Source: Bradyrhizobium canariense (GTDB lineage Bacteria; Pseudomonadota; Alphaproteobacteria; Rhizobiales; Xanthobacteraceae). Taken from it: DNA of 64,000 nt. Each line of letters begins with the position of its first letter. The stretch's first letter is position 1. The DNA lies in NCBI RefSeq assembly GCF_019402665.1, contig NZ_VSST01000031.1:1-64000 (forward strand). The letters run 5' to 3'. Below are positions 43,736-52,984 of this stretch, one piece after another. Under the pieces are notes generated by a model. It was given only the letters and a program-made list of their open reading frames with translations. It was not told the origin of the DNA and did no database searches. The translations under genes were made by a program, and so were the position numbers.

Positions 43736-44434
43736 ATGTCCATTCTCGATTCGATCCAGCGTCAGATCCCGCCGATCCACAAGGAGGGTTATCCCTTCAT
43801 CGGCGGCTTTGCGCTGGCAAGCCTCGTCCTGTTCTGGCTGTGGTCGCCTTTGGGGTGGATCGGCACCATCCTGACCGTGTGGTGCGCGCTGTTCTTCCGC
43901 GACCCCGTGCGTGTGACTCCTGTGCGCGAGGGGCTCGTGGTGTCGCCGGCCGACGGCCGCGTCTCGATGATCACCATGGCGCTGCCGCCGGCCGAGCTCG
44001 GGCTCGGCGACCGGCCACTGCCGCGCATCTCGGTGTTCATGAGCGTGTTCAACTGCCATGTGAACCGCAGCCCGATCACGGGCCGGGTGGACCGTATCGC
44101 CTACCGTCCCGGCCTGTTCATCAATGCCGAGCTGGACAAGGCGAGCGAGGACAATGAGCGCAACTCGCTGGCGATCACGACGCCGACGGCGCGGATCGGC
44201 GTGGTCCAGATCGCAGGGCTCGTCGCCAAGCGCATCGTCTGCTTCGTCAAAGAGGGGCAGGCAATCGGCGCCGGTGAGCGCTTCGGTCTGATCCGCTTCG
44301 GCTCCCGGCTCGACGTCTATCTGCCGCTGGGCACCAGGGCGCTGGTCTCGGAAGGCCAGACCGCGATCGCCGGCGAGACGATTCTGGCCGATCTCGCCGG
44401 AGACGACCCGAGCCGCGCCTACCGCTCCAATTAA
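43736..44434 (+). CDS. psd: Phosphatidylserine decarboxylase
   Basis: 232 aa proenzyme, the short alphaproteobacterial type. The cleavage site is RFGSRLDVYLP, with Ser190 becoming the pyruvoyl group that decarboxylates phosphatidylserine to phosphatidylethanolamine. SVFMSVFNCHVNRSP (His/Asn) and VSPADGRV are the other conserved segments. It has an N-terminal membrane anchor (FIGGFALASLVLFWLW). pssA follows immediately, so substrate and product enzymes are co-transcribed. Confidence 0.95.
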   Translation: MSILDSIQRQIPPIHKEGYPFIGGFALASLVLFWLWSPLGWIGTILTVWCALFFRDPVRVTPVREGLVVSPADGRVSMITMALPPAELGLGDRPLPRISVFMSVFNCHVNRSPITGRVDRIAYRPGLFINAELDKASEDNERNSLAITTPTARIGVVQIAGLVAKRIVCFVKEGQAIGAGERFGLIRFGSRLDVYLPLGTRALVSEGQTAIAGETILADLAGDDPSRAYRSN

Positions 44435-44520
44435 CCAATAAGTCGGCCCGAAGGGTCTTCCGCCGCAATGGCGGAGGGGAACGCGGCTTGCTATATCTCG
44501 CCCCAAGGTGAGGACGAGCC

Positions 44521-45402
44521 ATGACGCCCTACGACTTCAAAGATCCTGATGTGCGCCGCCGGCGGTTCCGCCCGATCCCGGTGCGCATGCTGGTGCCCAA
44601 CGTCATCACGCTGCTGGCGATCTGCGCCGGCCTGACCTCGATCCGGCTCTCGATCGAGGGGCGGATGTCGCTCGCGGTCTACGCCATCGTGTTTGCGGCG
44701 GCACTCGACGGCATCGACGGCCGCATCGCGCGCATGATCAAGGGGCAGTCCAAGTTCGGCGCCGAGCTCGACAGCCTCGCCGACTTCGTCAATTTCGGCG
44801 TGGCGCCCGGCCTGATGCTGTATTTCTGGCAGCTGCACGAACTCGGCAATGCCGGCTGGATCGCCGCCATGGTGTTCGCGATCTCCGGTGGCCTCCGCCT
44901 AGCGCGCTTCAATGCCACCATGGACGATCCCAACAAGCCGGCCTTCGCCGCCAATTTCTTCACCGGCGTGCCGGCGCCGGCGGGCGCGATCACGGTGCTG
45001 CTGCCGATCTATGTCGCGTTCCTCGATCTCGGCCGGCTGCCTGCGGCGGTGACGGCTGCCTATACGCTGCTGATCGCCTTCCTGATGGTGTCGCGCCTGC
45101 CGGTGTTCTCCGGCAAGACCAAGCGCATGCGCGTGCCGCCCGAACTGGTGCTGCCCGCGTTCGTCGCGGTGATCGTCTTCATCGCGATCCTGATCGCCTA
45201 TCCCTGGCACGTGCTGTCGATCGGCACGGTGCTGTATCTGCTCGCTTTGCCGCTCGGCTACAAATCCTATCGCGACCAGGCGCGCGCGATGGAAGCCACG
45301 GCGCCGGCGGGAGGCGAGGTCTCGTCGCCGCCGTCGGCACCGACGCTGGCAAACCTGTCGGAGCCGCCGCGCGACGACGACCGGCCTGACCGGCTGCACT
45401 GA
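44521..45402 (+). CDS. pssA: CDP-diacylglycerol-serine O-phosphatidyltransferase
   Basis: 293 aa integral membrane enzyme making phosphatidylserine from CDP-DAG and serine. The CDP-alcohol phosphotransferase motif DGIDGRIARMIKG...FGAELDSLADFVNFG contains all four Asp (Dx2DGx2AR...Gx3Dx3D). About seven TM helices follow. The extended C-terminal tail is hydrophilic. The ATG at 44521 has AGGTGAGGACG upstream. Pairing with psd gives the phosphatidylethanolamine branch. Confidence 0.95.
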   Translation: MTPYDFKDPDVRRRRFRPIPVRMLVPNVITLLAICAGLTSIRLSIEGRMSLAVYAIVFAAALDGIDGRIARMIKGQSKFGAELDSLADFVNFGVAPGLMLYFWQLHELGNAGWIAAMVFAISGGLRLARFNATMDDPNKPAFAANFFTGVPAPAGAITVLLPIYVAFLDLGRLPAAVTAAYTLLIAFLMVSRLPVFSGKTKRMRVPPELVLPAFVAVIVFIAILIAYPWHVLSIGTVLYLLALPLGYKSYRDQARAMEATAPAGGEVSSPPSAPTLANLSEPPRDDDRPDRLH

Positions 45403-45533
45403 GCCACTTAAGCAGCAAGACTTGGATATCTGCCATGAGGTGCCCTGAGTTGGGTTGAGGCCCGATCTCGGCTATATCGCCTGGTGACGGCGGCACCGCG
45501 CCAACAGCGGCCGCCAATCTGGGAGAGAACGCC

Positions 45534-46253
45534 GTGACGAATATCGCGACCGGGCCGCTGCCCGCTTCCGTCCTCGAAGCGCTGGGCCGCTATGACACGC
45601 CGACGATCTGCAATGCCATGGAGATCGTGGCGCCCGAGCGCCGGCTGATCGGCTACACCACCAAGCCGCTGGTCTGCCCATTTCCCGATCTGCCGCCGAT
45701 CGTCGGCTATGCCCGCACGGTCGCGATCCGCTCGGTGCTGAAAAACTCGCTACCGGCGGAAGAGCAGTCCAAGCGCCGCATCGACTATTACGAATATGTC
45801 GGTACCGGCCACGGTCCGCGCATCTCGGTGATCCAGGATATCGACGGTCCCGACGTCGGCTACGGCGCGTTCTGGGGCGAGGTGCAGAGCAACGTGCACA
45901 AGGCGCTCGGCTGCCTCGGCGTCATCACCGACGGTTCGATCCGCGACATCCCGCAATGGGCGCCGGGCTTCCAGGCACTGGCCGGCTCGATCGGCCCGTC
46001 GCATGCATGGGTGCATGCCGAGAGCTTTGGCGGCGAGGTGCGCGTTGCCGGCATGACCGTGAAGTCGGACGATCTGATCCACGCCGATCTGCACGGCGCC
46101 ATCGTGATCCCGCACGACATCGCAGCAAAGTTGCCCGAGGCAGCCGAGCTCTGCGGCCGCCGCGAGACGCCGATCCTCGAGATCGCCCGCAGCCCCGACT
46201 TCTCGTTGGAGAAGTTGAAAGCTGCGCTGAAGCGTTCGGCGGAGATTCACTAA
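45534..46253 (+). CDS. RraA-like family protein
   Basis: 239 aa of the RraA/HMG aldolase fold. GCLGVITDGSIRDIPQW contains the Gx20RD-type metal and substrate residues, and the DTPTICNAME N-terminus matches. Family members are aldolases or decarboxylases (4-hydroxy-4-methyl-2-oxoglutarate aldolase) or RNase E inhibitors; length fits the aldolase-like branch. GTG 45534 is preceded by GGGAGAGAACGCC. Actual activity unknown. Confidence 0.85.
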   Translation: MTNIATGPLPASVLEALGRYDTPTICNAMEIVAPERRLIGYTTKPLVCPFPDLPPIVGYARTVAIRSVLKNSLPAEEQSKRRIDYYEYVGTGHGPRISVIQDIDGPDVGYGAFWGEVQSNVHKALGCLGVITDGSIRDIPQWAPGFQALAGSIGPSHAWVHAESFGGEVRVAGMTVKSDDLIHADLHGAIVIPHDIAAKLPEAAELCGRRETPILEIARSPDFSLEKLKAALKRSAEIH

Positions 46254-46608
46254 CGGCGGGACCGGAACGATCTACGGTTGCGACGCCGCTCGCAGGCTGC
46301 CCTGTTCCGTCAGGAACAAGGCGGCCTGATCCGGCTCGCCGAGCATCGCGGCAGCGCAGCCGAGGACTTCGCGCGTCCCGCCTTGGGTGACGGTGCGGGG
46401 CCGCCGTATGGTTAGCAAAATGTTGAAATCCGTGTCGGCAGTCGGCAAAAGCCGGCGCCTTTCAGCGCGCTGCGGCCGCCAGGCGCGCCGGCTCAACTTA
46501 ACCTTTACGCGTCTTTAATCGCGGCTCACTAGGGTTTCCGATGCGGTTCGGGGTTGGGCCGCGCCATCGGCCAGGACGGCCGTTGTTGCGTTCGCGTTGG
46601 AGTCTCCC
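46254..46608. other. Intergenic region with motA promoter
   Basis: 355 bp between the RraA-like gene and motA. Most of it has no convincing gene. A minus-strand frame (46272-46496) has no recognisable domain. The AT-rich stretch TTAACCTTTACGCGTCTTTAAT (22 nt; 46496-46517) before motA is the likely promoter area. Confidence 0.45.
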
Positions 46609-47382
46609 ATGGACATCATGACGAGCATCGGGCTCGTGGCGGGCATTGTCGTCATCGCGACGATGATGCTGCTGGGCGGCGATCTCCACATGTTCATTTC
46701 CGAGCATGCGATGATCATCATCTTCGGCGGCTCGACGGCTGCGACCATGATCCGCTTTCCGCTCTCGACGCTGATCCACGGCCTGCCGCTCGGCGCCAAG
46801 TTTGCCTTCACGATGAGCCGTCTGTCAGCGCATGATCTGGTCGACGAACTCGCCCGCATCGCCGAGATCGCCCGCAAGCAGGGGCCGGTGGGTTTGGAAA
46901 AGGTCGAGACCGACGAACCGTTCCTCGCCAAGGGCATCCGCTATGTCGCCGACGGCTACGACCTCGATTTCATTCGCGACAATCTCGAGCGCGACCGCGA
47001 CAATTTCCTGATGCATCTGGACGAAGGCAGCAAGATCTACCGCGCCATCGGCGACTGCGCGCCTGCCTTCGGCATGGTCGGCACGCTGATCGGCATGGTG
47101 CAGATGTTCGCCAACATGACCGACCCGTCAAAGCTCGGCCCGTTCATGGCGACCGCGCTGCTCGCCACTCTCTACGGCGCGCTGGTCGCCAACCTGTTCT
47201 GTATCCCGATCGCCGACAAGCTGCATGGCAAGCTCCTGGACGAAGAGACCAACCGCACGCTGATCATCGACGGCATCCTGATGATCCGCGATTCCAAGAG
47301 CCCGACGCTGGTCCGGGAAATGCTGCTGGCCTATCTGCCCGAGAAGCACCGCCACGCTGAAGGCGAGCCGGTGCCGGCCTGA
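46609..47382 (+). CDS. motA: Flagellar motor stator protein MotA
   Basis: 257 aa. It begins MDIMTSIGLVAGIVVIATMMLLGG and has four TM helices, FIIIFGGSTAATMIRFPL and the cytoplasmic loop. The C-terminal helices GMVGTLIGMVQMFANMTDP...GPFMATALLATLYGALVAN carry the proton-channel prolines and Gly. Forms the A5B2 stator with MotB encoded 23 bp downstream. ATG 46609 follows a GGAG. Confidence 0.94.
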   Translation: MDIMTSIGLVAGIVVIATMMLLGGDLHMFISEHAMIIIFGGSTAATMIRFPLSTLIHGLPLGAKFAFTMSRLSAHDLVDELARIAEIARKQGPVGLEKVETDEPFLAKGIRYVADGYDLDFIRDNLERDRDNFLMHLDEGSKIYRAIGDCAPAFGMVGTLIGMVQMFANMTDPSKLGPFMATALLATLYGALVANLFCIPIADKLHGKLLDEETNRTLIIDGILMIRDSKSPTLVREMLLAYLPEKHRHAEGEPVPA

Positions 47383-47405
47383 GGCCGCGCGTCGGGATTT
47401 GAGAC

Positions 47406-48236
47406 ATGGCCAAGAAGAAGCGCGGCGATTCACACGGAGGCGGTCACGGCTGGTTCGTGACCTTCGCCGACCTGATGGGCCTGATGATGAGCTTCTTCGT
47501 GATGCTCGTCGCGTTTTCGACCCAGGATGCCAACAAGCTGAAGGTCGTCGCAGGCTCCATGCGCGACGCCTTTGGTGTCCAGACCGAAGCGCGCTATTCC
47601 GGCATTGTCGAATCCGACGGCCTGCCGACCCGCCCACGGCTGAAGAACGTCGATCACATTCAGCCTGAGGATTCCTCCAACACGCCGACGCCGGACCAGG
47701 AGGATCGTGACCGCACCTCGGGCGCAAAGATCAAGGTCGACCGGAATTTTGCATTGGCTGCGGCCTCGCTGCGCCAGGCGTTGCAGGACATGCCGGAACT
47801 GACCGAGATGTCCAAGCACATCATGTTCGAGGAGACCAAGCAGGGCCTCAACCTCGAGATCGTGGACCAGGACGGCCGCTCGATGTTCGCCGACGGCTCG
47901 AAGGTGCCCTATGACCGCACCCGTCGCCTGATCGAGAAGCTCGCTGTCCCGCTCAAGGCGACGCCGCTGCGGGTCTCCATCGCCGGCCACACCGCGGCTG
48001 GATTCGTGCCGACCCGCAGCGACTACGGCGCGTTCGACCTGTCGGCCGACCGCGCCAATGCCGTGCGTCAGATTCTCGAACGCGAGGGCTTGCCGGCCGC
48101 CCATGTCTTCGCCGTCGCCGGCAAGGCGGACACCCAGCCGCTGTTTCCGGACGATCCCTCGCTCGCTGCCAACCGGCGGGTGACCATCACCCTGATGCGC
48201 GAAGACCCGCCGCTACCGCCGAATCTGAAGCCGTAG
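47406..48236 (+). CDS. motB: Flagellar motor stator protein MotB
   Basis: 276 aa. N-terminal TM with the proton-carrying Asp22 in GWFVTFADLMGLMMSFFVMLVAFST. C-terminal OmpA-like peptidoglycan-binding domain (VSIAGHTAAG...LSADRANAVRQILEREG...NRRVTITLMRE). Basic N-terminus KKKRG. Co-transcribed with motA. Confidence 0.94.
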   Translation: MAKKKRGDSHGGGHGWFVTFADLMGLMMSFFVMLVAFSTQDANKLKVVAGSMRDAFGVQTEARYSGIVESDGLPTRPRLKNVDHIQPEDSSNTPTPDQEDRDRTSGAKIKVDRNFALAAASLRQALQDMPELTEMSKHIMFEETKQGLNLEIVDQDGRSMFADGSKVPYDRTRRLIEKLAVPLKATPLRVSIAGHTAAGFVPTRSDYGAFDLSADRANAVRQILEREGLPAAHVFAVAGKADTQPLFPDDPSLAANRRVTITLMREDPPLPPNLKP

Positions 48237-48249
48237 GGCGCATTCGAGC

Positions 48250-48334
48250 GAAGCGGGCCCTGTTTCGCGCGAAGAAAGCGCGACAAAACAAGGATGTAGA
48301 GCCAATTCCCGTTCAATCGGGAACGGGAAGGCTC
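48250..48334. repeat. GAGCC hairpin repeat element
   Basis: Part of a Bradyrhizobium-like repeat: GTTTCGCGCGAAGAAAGCGCGACAAAACA followed by GAGCC-aa-TTCCCGTTC-aatcgg-GAACGGGAA-GGCTC (9-bp perfect inner arms, 48306-48329). It lies between motB and kup. No T-run follows, so it is not a simple terminator. Confidence 0.6.
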
Positions 48335-48509
48335 TGGGCTCTTGCGCCACCATCTTACCTGAGGCATGTCGTCGCGTGGGCGACGACCGTTGCTGCGCCG
48401 TCACAGCATCCGTCCCGGCGCCTGCTATGGTGATGTGCTGATTGACAGGGGCGCCGGAACCGTCAAAAGGCGCCGGATCAATTCTCGGGCAGAAGCGTTC
48501 CAGTTTCAT

Positions 48510-50408
48510 ATGACGGCGAGCATCACATCGACCGAAGCTCCGGACGGGCCGGTCACCTCTGGTTTCTGGGGCCTGACGCTCGGGAGTATCGGCGTTGTCT
48601 TCGGCGACATCGGCACGTCGCCGCTCTATGCATTCCACGAGGCCGTCAGGGGTGCCGCCCATGGCCAGCCGGTCTCGCGGGTCATGGTGCTCGGGGTGCT
48701 CTCGCTGATCCTCTGGGCGCTGCTGATCGTCGTCACCGCCAAATACGTGCTGCTGCTGCTGCGCGCCGACAACAACGGGGAGGGCGGCACGCTTTCCCTT
48801 ATGGCGCTCGGCCAGCGCGCGCTCGGGCGGCGGAGCTGGTTCCTGATGGCGCTCGGCGTGGTCGGCGCCTCCATGTTCATCGGCGATTCCATGATCACGC
48901 CGGCGATCTCGGTGTTATCGGCGGTCGAGGGTCTGAAGCTCGCAACGCCCGCCTTCGAGCACTATGTCGTTCCCCTGACCGTCCTCATCCTGGCGCTGCT
49001 GTTCGCGGTCCAGAGCAAGGGGACGGCGCTGGTCGCCTCGGCGTTCGGGCCGGTAATGGTCGTCTGGTTCACCGTTCTTGCCGTGTTGGGCGTCGTTCAC
49101 ATCGCCGACGATCCGTCGGTGCTGGCAGCGATCAATCCCTATTACGCGCTGCAATTCCTGCTGTCGCACGGCACGATCGGCCTGGTGACGCTGGGTGCGG
49201 TGTTCCTCGCGGTGACCGGCGGCGAGGCGCTTTACGCAGATCTTGGCCATTTCGGCCGCAAGCCGATCCAGTCGGCCTGGATGTTCTTCGTGCTGCCCTC
49301 ACTCCTGATCAACTATTTCGGGCAGGGTGCTTTGGTGCTGTCAGACCCCAGCGCGATCGAGCACTCTTTTTATCGTATGGTGCCCGAGCACTTCGTGCTG
49401 CCGCTGGTCGGGCTTGCGACCGCGGCGACCGTGATCGCGAGCCAGGCGGTGATCACAGGGGCCTATTCGCTGGTCTATCAGGCTGTGCAGCTCGGCCTCC
49501 TGCCGCGCTTCGAGGTGCGCTTCACCTCGGAAACTCATGCCGGCCAGATCTATCTGCCGCGTGTCAACCGGCTGCTCCTGATCGGTGTGATGCTGCTGGT
49601 GCTGTTGTTCCACACCCCCAGCAATCTGGCTTCGGCCTACGGTATTGCGGTCTCCACCACCATGGTTGCCGACGGCATCATGGGCTTCATCGTGATCTGG
49701 AAATTGTGGAACTGGCGCGCCGCGACGGCCGCAGCGGTGATCCTGCCCTTCGTCGTGGTCGACATAAGTTTCTTCAGCGCGAATCTTCTGAAGCTGCTTG
49801 AAGGCGCCTGGGTGCCGCTGCTGTTCGGCGCGATCATGGCCGGGACAATCTGGACCTGGCGGCGAGGGTCCGCGATCCTGATCCAGAAAACGCGCCGCAT
49901 CGAGGTGCCGCTGGACGATTTGATCCGGAGCCTGGAGAAGCGGCCGCCGCACATCGTCAAGGGCACCGCGGTGTTCCTGACCAGCGATCCCTCCTTCGTG
50001 CCGACCGCGCTGCTGCACAATCTCAAGCACAACAAGGTGCTGCACGAGCATAACGTGGTCCTGACCATCGAGACCGCGCATACGCCGCGGGTCGATCTGT
50101 CGGAGCGTTTCCGGATGGAGAAGATCAGCGACAAGTTCTTCAAGGTCCGCCTGCGCTTCGGCTACATGGAGCAGCCGAACGTGCCCAAGGCGCTCGCGAT
50201 CGCGCGCAAGCAGGGCTGGCAGTTCGACATCATGTCGACCTCGTTCTTCGTGTCGCGGCGCTCGCTGAAGGCGTCGGCGCAGTCCGGCATGCCGCTTTGG
50301 CAGGACCATTTGTTCATCGCGCTGAGCCGGTCCGCCAACGACGCCACCGACTATTTCCAGATTCCCACGGGCCGGGTGGTTGAAGTCGGAACCCAGGTCA
50401 CCATCTAA
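48510..50408 (+). CDS. kup: Low-affinity potassium transporter Kup (copy 1)
   Basis: 632 aa, 12 TM helices. Signature GDIGTSPLYAFHEAVRG, LLRADNNGEGGTL, GDSMITPAISVLSAVEGL and the hydrophilic C-terminal domain ending VVEVGTQVTI. K+ uptake, probably proton-coupled. ATG at 48510 is chosen by alignment to copy 2; the frame extends to 48366. Shine-Dalgarno is weak. Copy 2 follows after 141 bp. Confidence 0.95.
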   Translation: MTASITSTEAPDGPVTSGFWGLTLGSIGVVFGDIGTSPLYAFHEAVRGAAHGQPVSRVMVLGVLSLILWALLIVVTAKYVLLLLRADNNGEGGTLSLMALGQRALGRRSWFLMALGVVGASMFIGDSMITPAISVLSAVEGLKLATPAFEHYVVPLTVLILALLFAVQSKGTALVASAFGPVMVVWFTVLAVLGVVHIADDPSVLAAINPYYALQFLLSHGTIGLVTLGAVFLAVTGGEALYADLGHFGRKPIQSAWMFFVLPSLLINYFGQGALVLSDPSAIEHSFYRMVPEHFVLPLVGLATAATVIASQAVITGAYSLVYQAVQLGLLPRFEVRFTSETHAGQIYLPRVNRLLLIGVMLLVLLFHTPSNLASAYGIAVSTTMVADGIMGFIVIWKLWNWRAATAAAVILPFVVVDISFFSANLLKLLEGAWVPLLFGAIMAGTIWTWRRGSAILIQKTRRIEVPLDDLIRSLEKRPPHIVKGTAVFLTSDPSFVPTALLHNLKHNKVLHEHNVVLTIETAHTPRVDLSERFRMEKISDKFFKVRLRFGYMEQPNVPKALAIARKQGWQFDIMSTSFFVSRRSLKASAQSGMPLWQDHLFIALSRSANDATDYFQIPTGRVVEVGTQVTI

Positions 50409-50549
50409 GCGGCGATTGGCAGAGACATGCCAAATTGCATACCTAAGCCCCAAAATCGGGCTAGGCTATGCCGGTAGCGCAGGCCTATAAGCCCCGCGCT
50501 CCCCGCCGTTGTGCAGTGAAGCATTTTTTAGAGGCCATCAGGCTCTCCC

Positions 50550-52478
50550 ATGACAAGTGATGTAGCGATTTCCGCCCCGGAAACGGCGGCGGCCAATGGG
50601 CATGGCGACGCCCACACCACCGCCGGTTTCGGTGCGCTGACACTCGGCAGCATCGGCGTCGTCTATGGCGATATCGGCACCAGCCCGCTCTACGCGTTCC
50701 GCGAGGCGGTGATGGCGGCGTCCGGCGCGGAGGGGGTGCCGACGCCGGCGGCCGTGCTCGGCGTGCTCTCCCTGATCCTGTGGGCGCTCATCATCGTGGT
50801 GACGCTCAAATACGTCGTGATCCTGCTCCGTGCCGACAACAACGGCGAGGGCGGCACTTTGGCGCTGATGGCGCTGGCCCAGCGCGCAGTCGGCACCCGC
50901 GGAACAACCATCGTCCTGCTCGGCATCATTTCCGGCGCCCTGTTCTATGGCGACGCCGTGATCACGCCGGCGCTCTCGGTGCTGTCGGCGATCGAGGGCA
51001 TGAAGGACATCACCCTGCACTTCGAGCCCTACATCGTGCCGCTGACCGTGATCATCCTGGTCGGTCTGTTTGCTGTGCAATCCCGCGGCACCGCTCGCGT
51101 CGCCGCCTTCTTCGGCCCGATCATGTGCGTCTGGTTCGCTGTGATCGCGATCGCGGCGATCCACCCGATCATCCAGCAGCCGCAGGTGCTGTTGGCGCTG
51201 AACCCGCTCTACGCGGTGTCGTTCATGCTCCACCACGGCATCATCGGCTTCGTGACGCTGGGCGCGGTGTTCCTGGCAGTCACGGGCGCGGAGGCGCTCT
51301 ATGCCGACCTCGGCCATTTCGGCAAGCGGCCGATCCAGACCGCCTGGCTGTTCATCGTGCTGCCGTCGCTGGCGCTGAACTATCTGGGGCAGGGTGCGCT
51401 CGTGCTCGGCGATCCCGGGGCGATCGTCAGCCCGTTCTTCCAGCTCTTTCCGCAAGGTTTTTTCCGCGGCTGCATGGTCGTGCTGGCGACCGCCGCAACT
51501 GTCATCGCGAGCCAGGCGGTCATCACCGGTGCCTATTCGCTGACGCGTCAGGCGATCCAGCTCGGTCTGTTGCCGCGCTTTGAAATTCGCCATACGTCTG
51601 AAGCCCATTCCGGCCAGATCTTCATCCCGCGCATCAACCAGCTCCTGCTGGTCGCGGTGGTCCTGCTGGTGCTCTTGTTCCGCTCCTCCAGCGCGCTGGC
51701 CTCGGCCTACGGCATCTCCGTCACCGGGACCATGGTCGTCACGGCGATGATGGGCTTCGTGGTGATCTGGAAGGTATGGCGGTGGTCGCCGTTCACGGCT
51801 GCCGCCCTGATCGCGCCGTTCCTGTTTCTCGACCTCACCTTCCTGGCCGCCAATCTGCTCAAGGTGTTCGAGGGCGGCTGGGTGCCGCTGGCGCTCGGCG
51901 CGCTCATGATCATCCTGATGTACACGTGGCGGCGCGGCAGCCGGCTGCTGTTCGAGAAGTCGCGCAAGCTCGAATTCCCGCTCGCCGACCTCGTGGCGAT
52001 GCTGGAGAAGCGGCCGCCGCAGCGCGTGCCCGGCACCGCCGTGTTCCTGACCAGCGATCCCCTCAGCGCGCCCACGGCGCTGATGCATAGTCTGAAGCAC
52101 TACAAGGTGCTGCACGAGAAGAACGTCATTCTCACCATCGAGACCGCGCAGACCCCGCGCATCGATCCGGCCGAGCGGGTGAAGCTGGAGCAGATCTCGC
52201 CGACCTTCTCCAAGGTGACGCTGAAGTTCGGCTTCATGGAATCGCCCAATGTGCCGAAGGCGCTGGCGATCGCCCGCAAGCTCGGCTGGCAGTTCGACAT
52301 CATGTCGACCTCTTTCTTCCTGTCGCGGCGGGCGCTCAAGCCGGCCGCCCATTCCGGCATGCCGCGCTGGCAGGACCGGCTGTTCATCTCGCTCAGCCGT
52401 TCCGCCAACGACGCCACCGACTATTTCCAGATCCCCTCCGGCCGCGTTGTCGAGGTCGGCACCCAGGTCACCATCTGA
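50550..52478 (+). CDS. kup: Low-affinity potassium transporter Kup (copy 2)
   Basis: 642 aa, tandem paralogue of the preceding gene. Same motifs (GDIGTSPLYAFREAV, LLRADNNGEGGTL, GDAVITPALSVLSAIEGM). The C-terminal halves are strongly similar (LGWQFDIMSTSFFLSRRALK; same SRSANDATDYFQIP and VVEVGTQVTI endings), while the N-termini and TM loops diverge. This points to an older tandem duplication with retained function rather than recent copying. Confidence 0.95.
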   Translation: MTSDVAISAPETAAANGHGDAHTTAGFGALTLGSIGVVYGDIGTSPLYAFREAVMAASGAEGVPTPAAVLGVLSLILWALIIVVTLKYVVILLRADNNGEGGTLALMALAQRAVGTRGTTIVLLGIISGALFYGDAVITPALSVLSAIEGMKDITLHFEPYIVPLTVIILVGLFAVQSRGTARVAAFFGPIMCVWFAVIAIAAIHPIIQQPQVLLALNPLYAVSFMLHHGIIGFVTLGAVFLAVTGAEALYADLGHFGKRPIQTAWLFIVLPSLALNYLGQGALVLGDPGAIVSPFFQLFPQGFFRGCMVVLATAATVIASQAVITGAYSLTRQAIQLGLLPRFEIRHTSEAHSGQIFIPRINQLLLVAVVLLVLLFRSSSALASAYGISVTGTMVVTAMMGFVVIWKVWRWSPFTAAALIAPFLFLDLTFLAANLLKVFEGGWVPLALGALMIILMYTWRRGSRLLFEKSRKLEFPLADLVAMLEKRPPQRVPGTAVFLTSDPLSAPTALMHSLKHYKVLHEKNVILTIETAQTPRIDPAERVKLEQISPTFSKVTLKFGFMESPNVPKALAIARKLGWQFDIMSTSFFLSRRALKPAAHSGMPRWQDRLFISLSRSANDATDYFQIPSGRVVEVGTQVTI

Positions 52479-52649
52479 AGCGACGATCTGATCCTCCATT
52501 TGAAGGTCGCGCTTCAAGTCGCTGCGATTTAGCTTTAACTTGCGCAAGGCAGCTCAAGCCTTTGTAGCGCTTGATTTTCACCGGCCGAGAGGCGAGGTTG
52601 CCGGCCGCCGGGATCGCCCCGGCAGCGGCCCGCGACGTTGGAGGATGAT

Positions 52650-52976
52650 GTGGCAAATCAAGTACAGGATCTGACCCCGGACGAGGTCTCCAAGGGTGTC
52701 GCGGAGGGCCGCTATCTCCTCGTCGACGTGCGCGAGCCGAACGAGGTCGAGGCCGAAGCCTATCCTTTCGGCGTGGTCGTGCCGCTCTCGACCTTCGATC
52801 CCAAGGCGATCCCCGATCCCGAGGATAAGGAGGTCGTGTTCGCCTGCCGTTCGGGCAAGCGTTCGGTGACGGCCTCGCTGGCGGCGCAGGCGGCAGGGCT
52901 GCCGTACGACAAGCATCTGGCCGGCGGCATGCTCGGCTGGAAGGCGGCGGGTCTTCCCAGCAAGGTCGGCGGCTGA
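52650..52976 (+). CDS. Rhodanese-like domain protein
   Basis: 108 aa single rhodanese domain. GTG at 52650 has GGAGG five bases upstream. The catalytic loop is FACRSGKRS (Cys with CxxGxR geometry), and LVDVREPNEVEAEAYPFGVVVPL is the usual N-terminal part. Likely a persulfide carrier. The aminotransferase gene starts 8 bp downstream. Confidence 0.88.
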   Translation: MANQVQDLTPDEVSKGVAEGRYLLVDVREPNEVEAEAYPFGVVVPLSTFDPKAIPDPEDKEVVFACRSGKRSVTASLAAQAAGLPYDKHLAGGMLGWKAAGLPSKVGG

Positions 52977-52984
52977 CCCCGCCG

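Noticed and set aside
46272..46496. 74-codon minus-strand frame before motA
   Set aside because: No ribosome-binding site, no domain; near the motA promoter region. Kept as intergenic.
50538..52547. Long minus-strand open frame (about 669 codons) under the second kup gene
   Set aside because: It is antisense to kup copy 2 and has an artificial Arg/Asp/His-rich composition; there is no domain.
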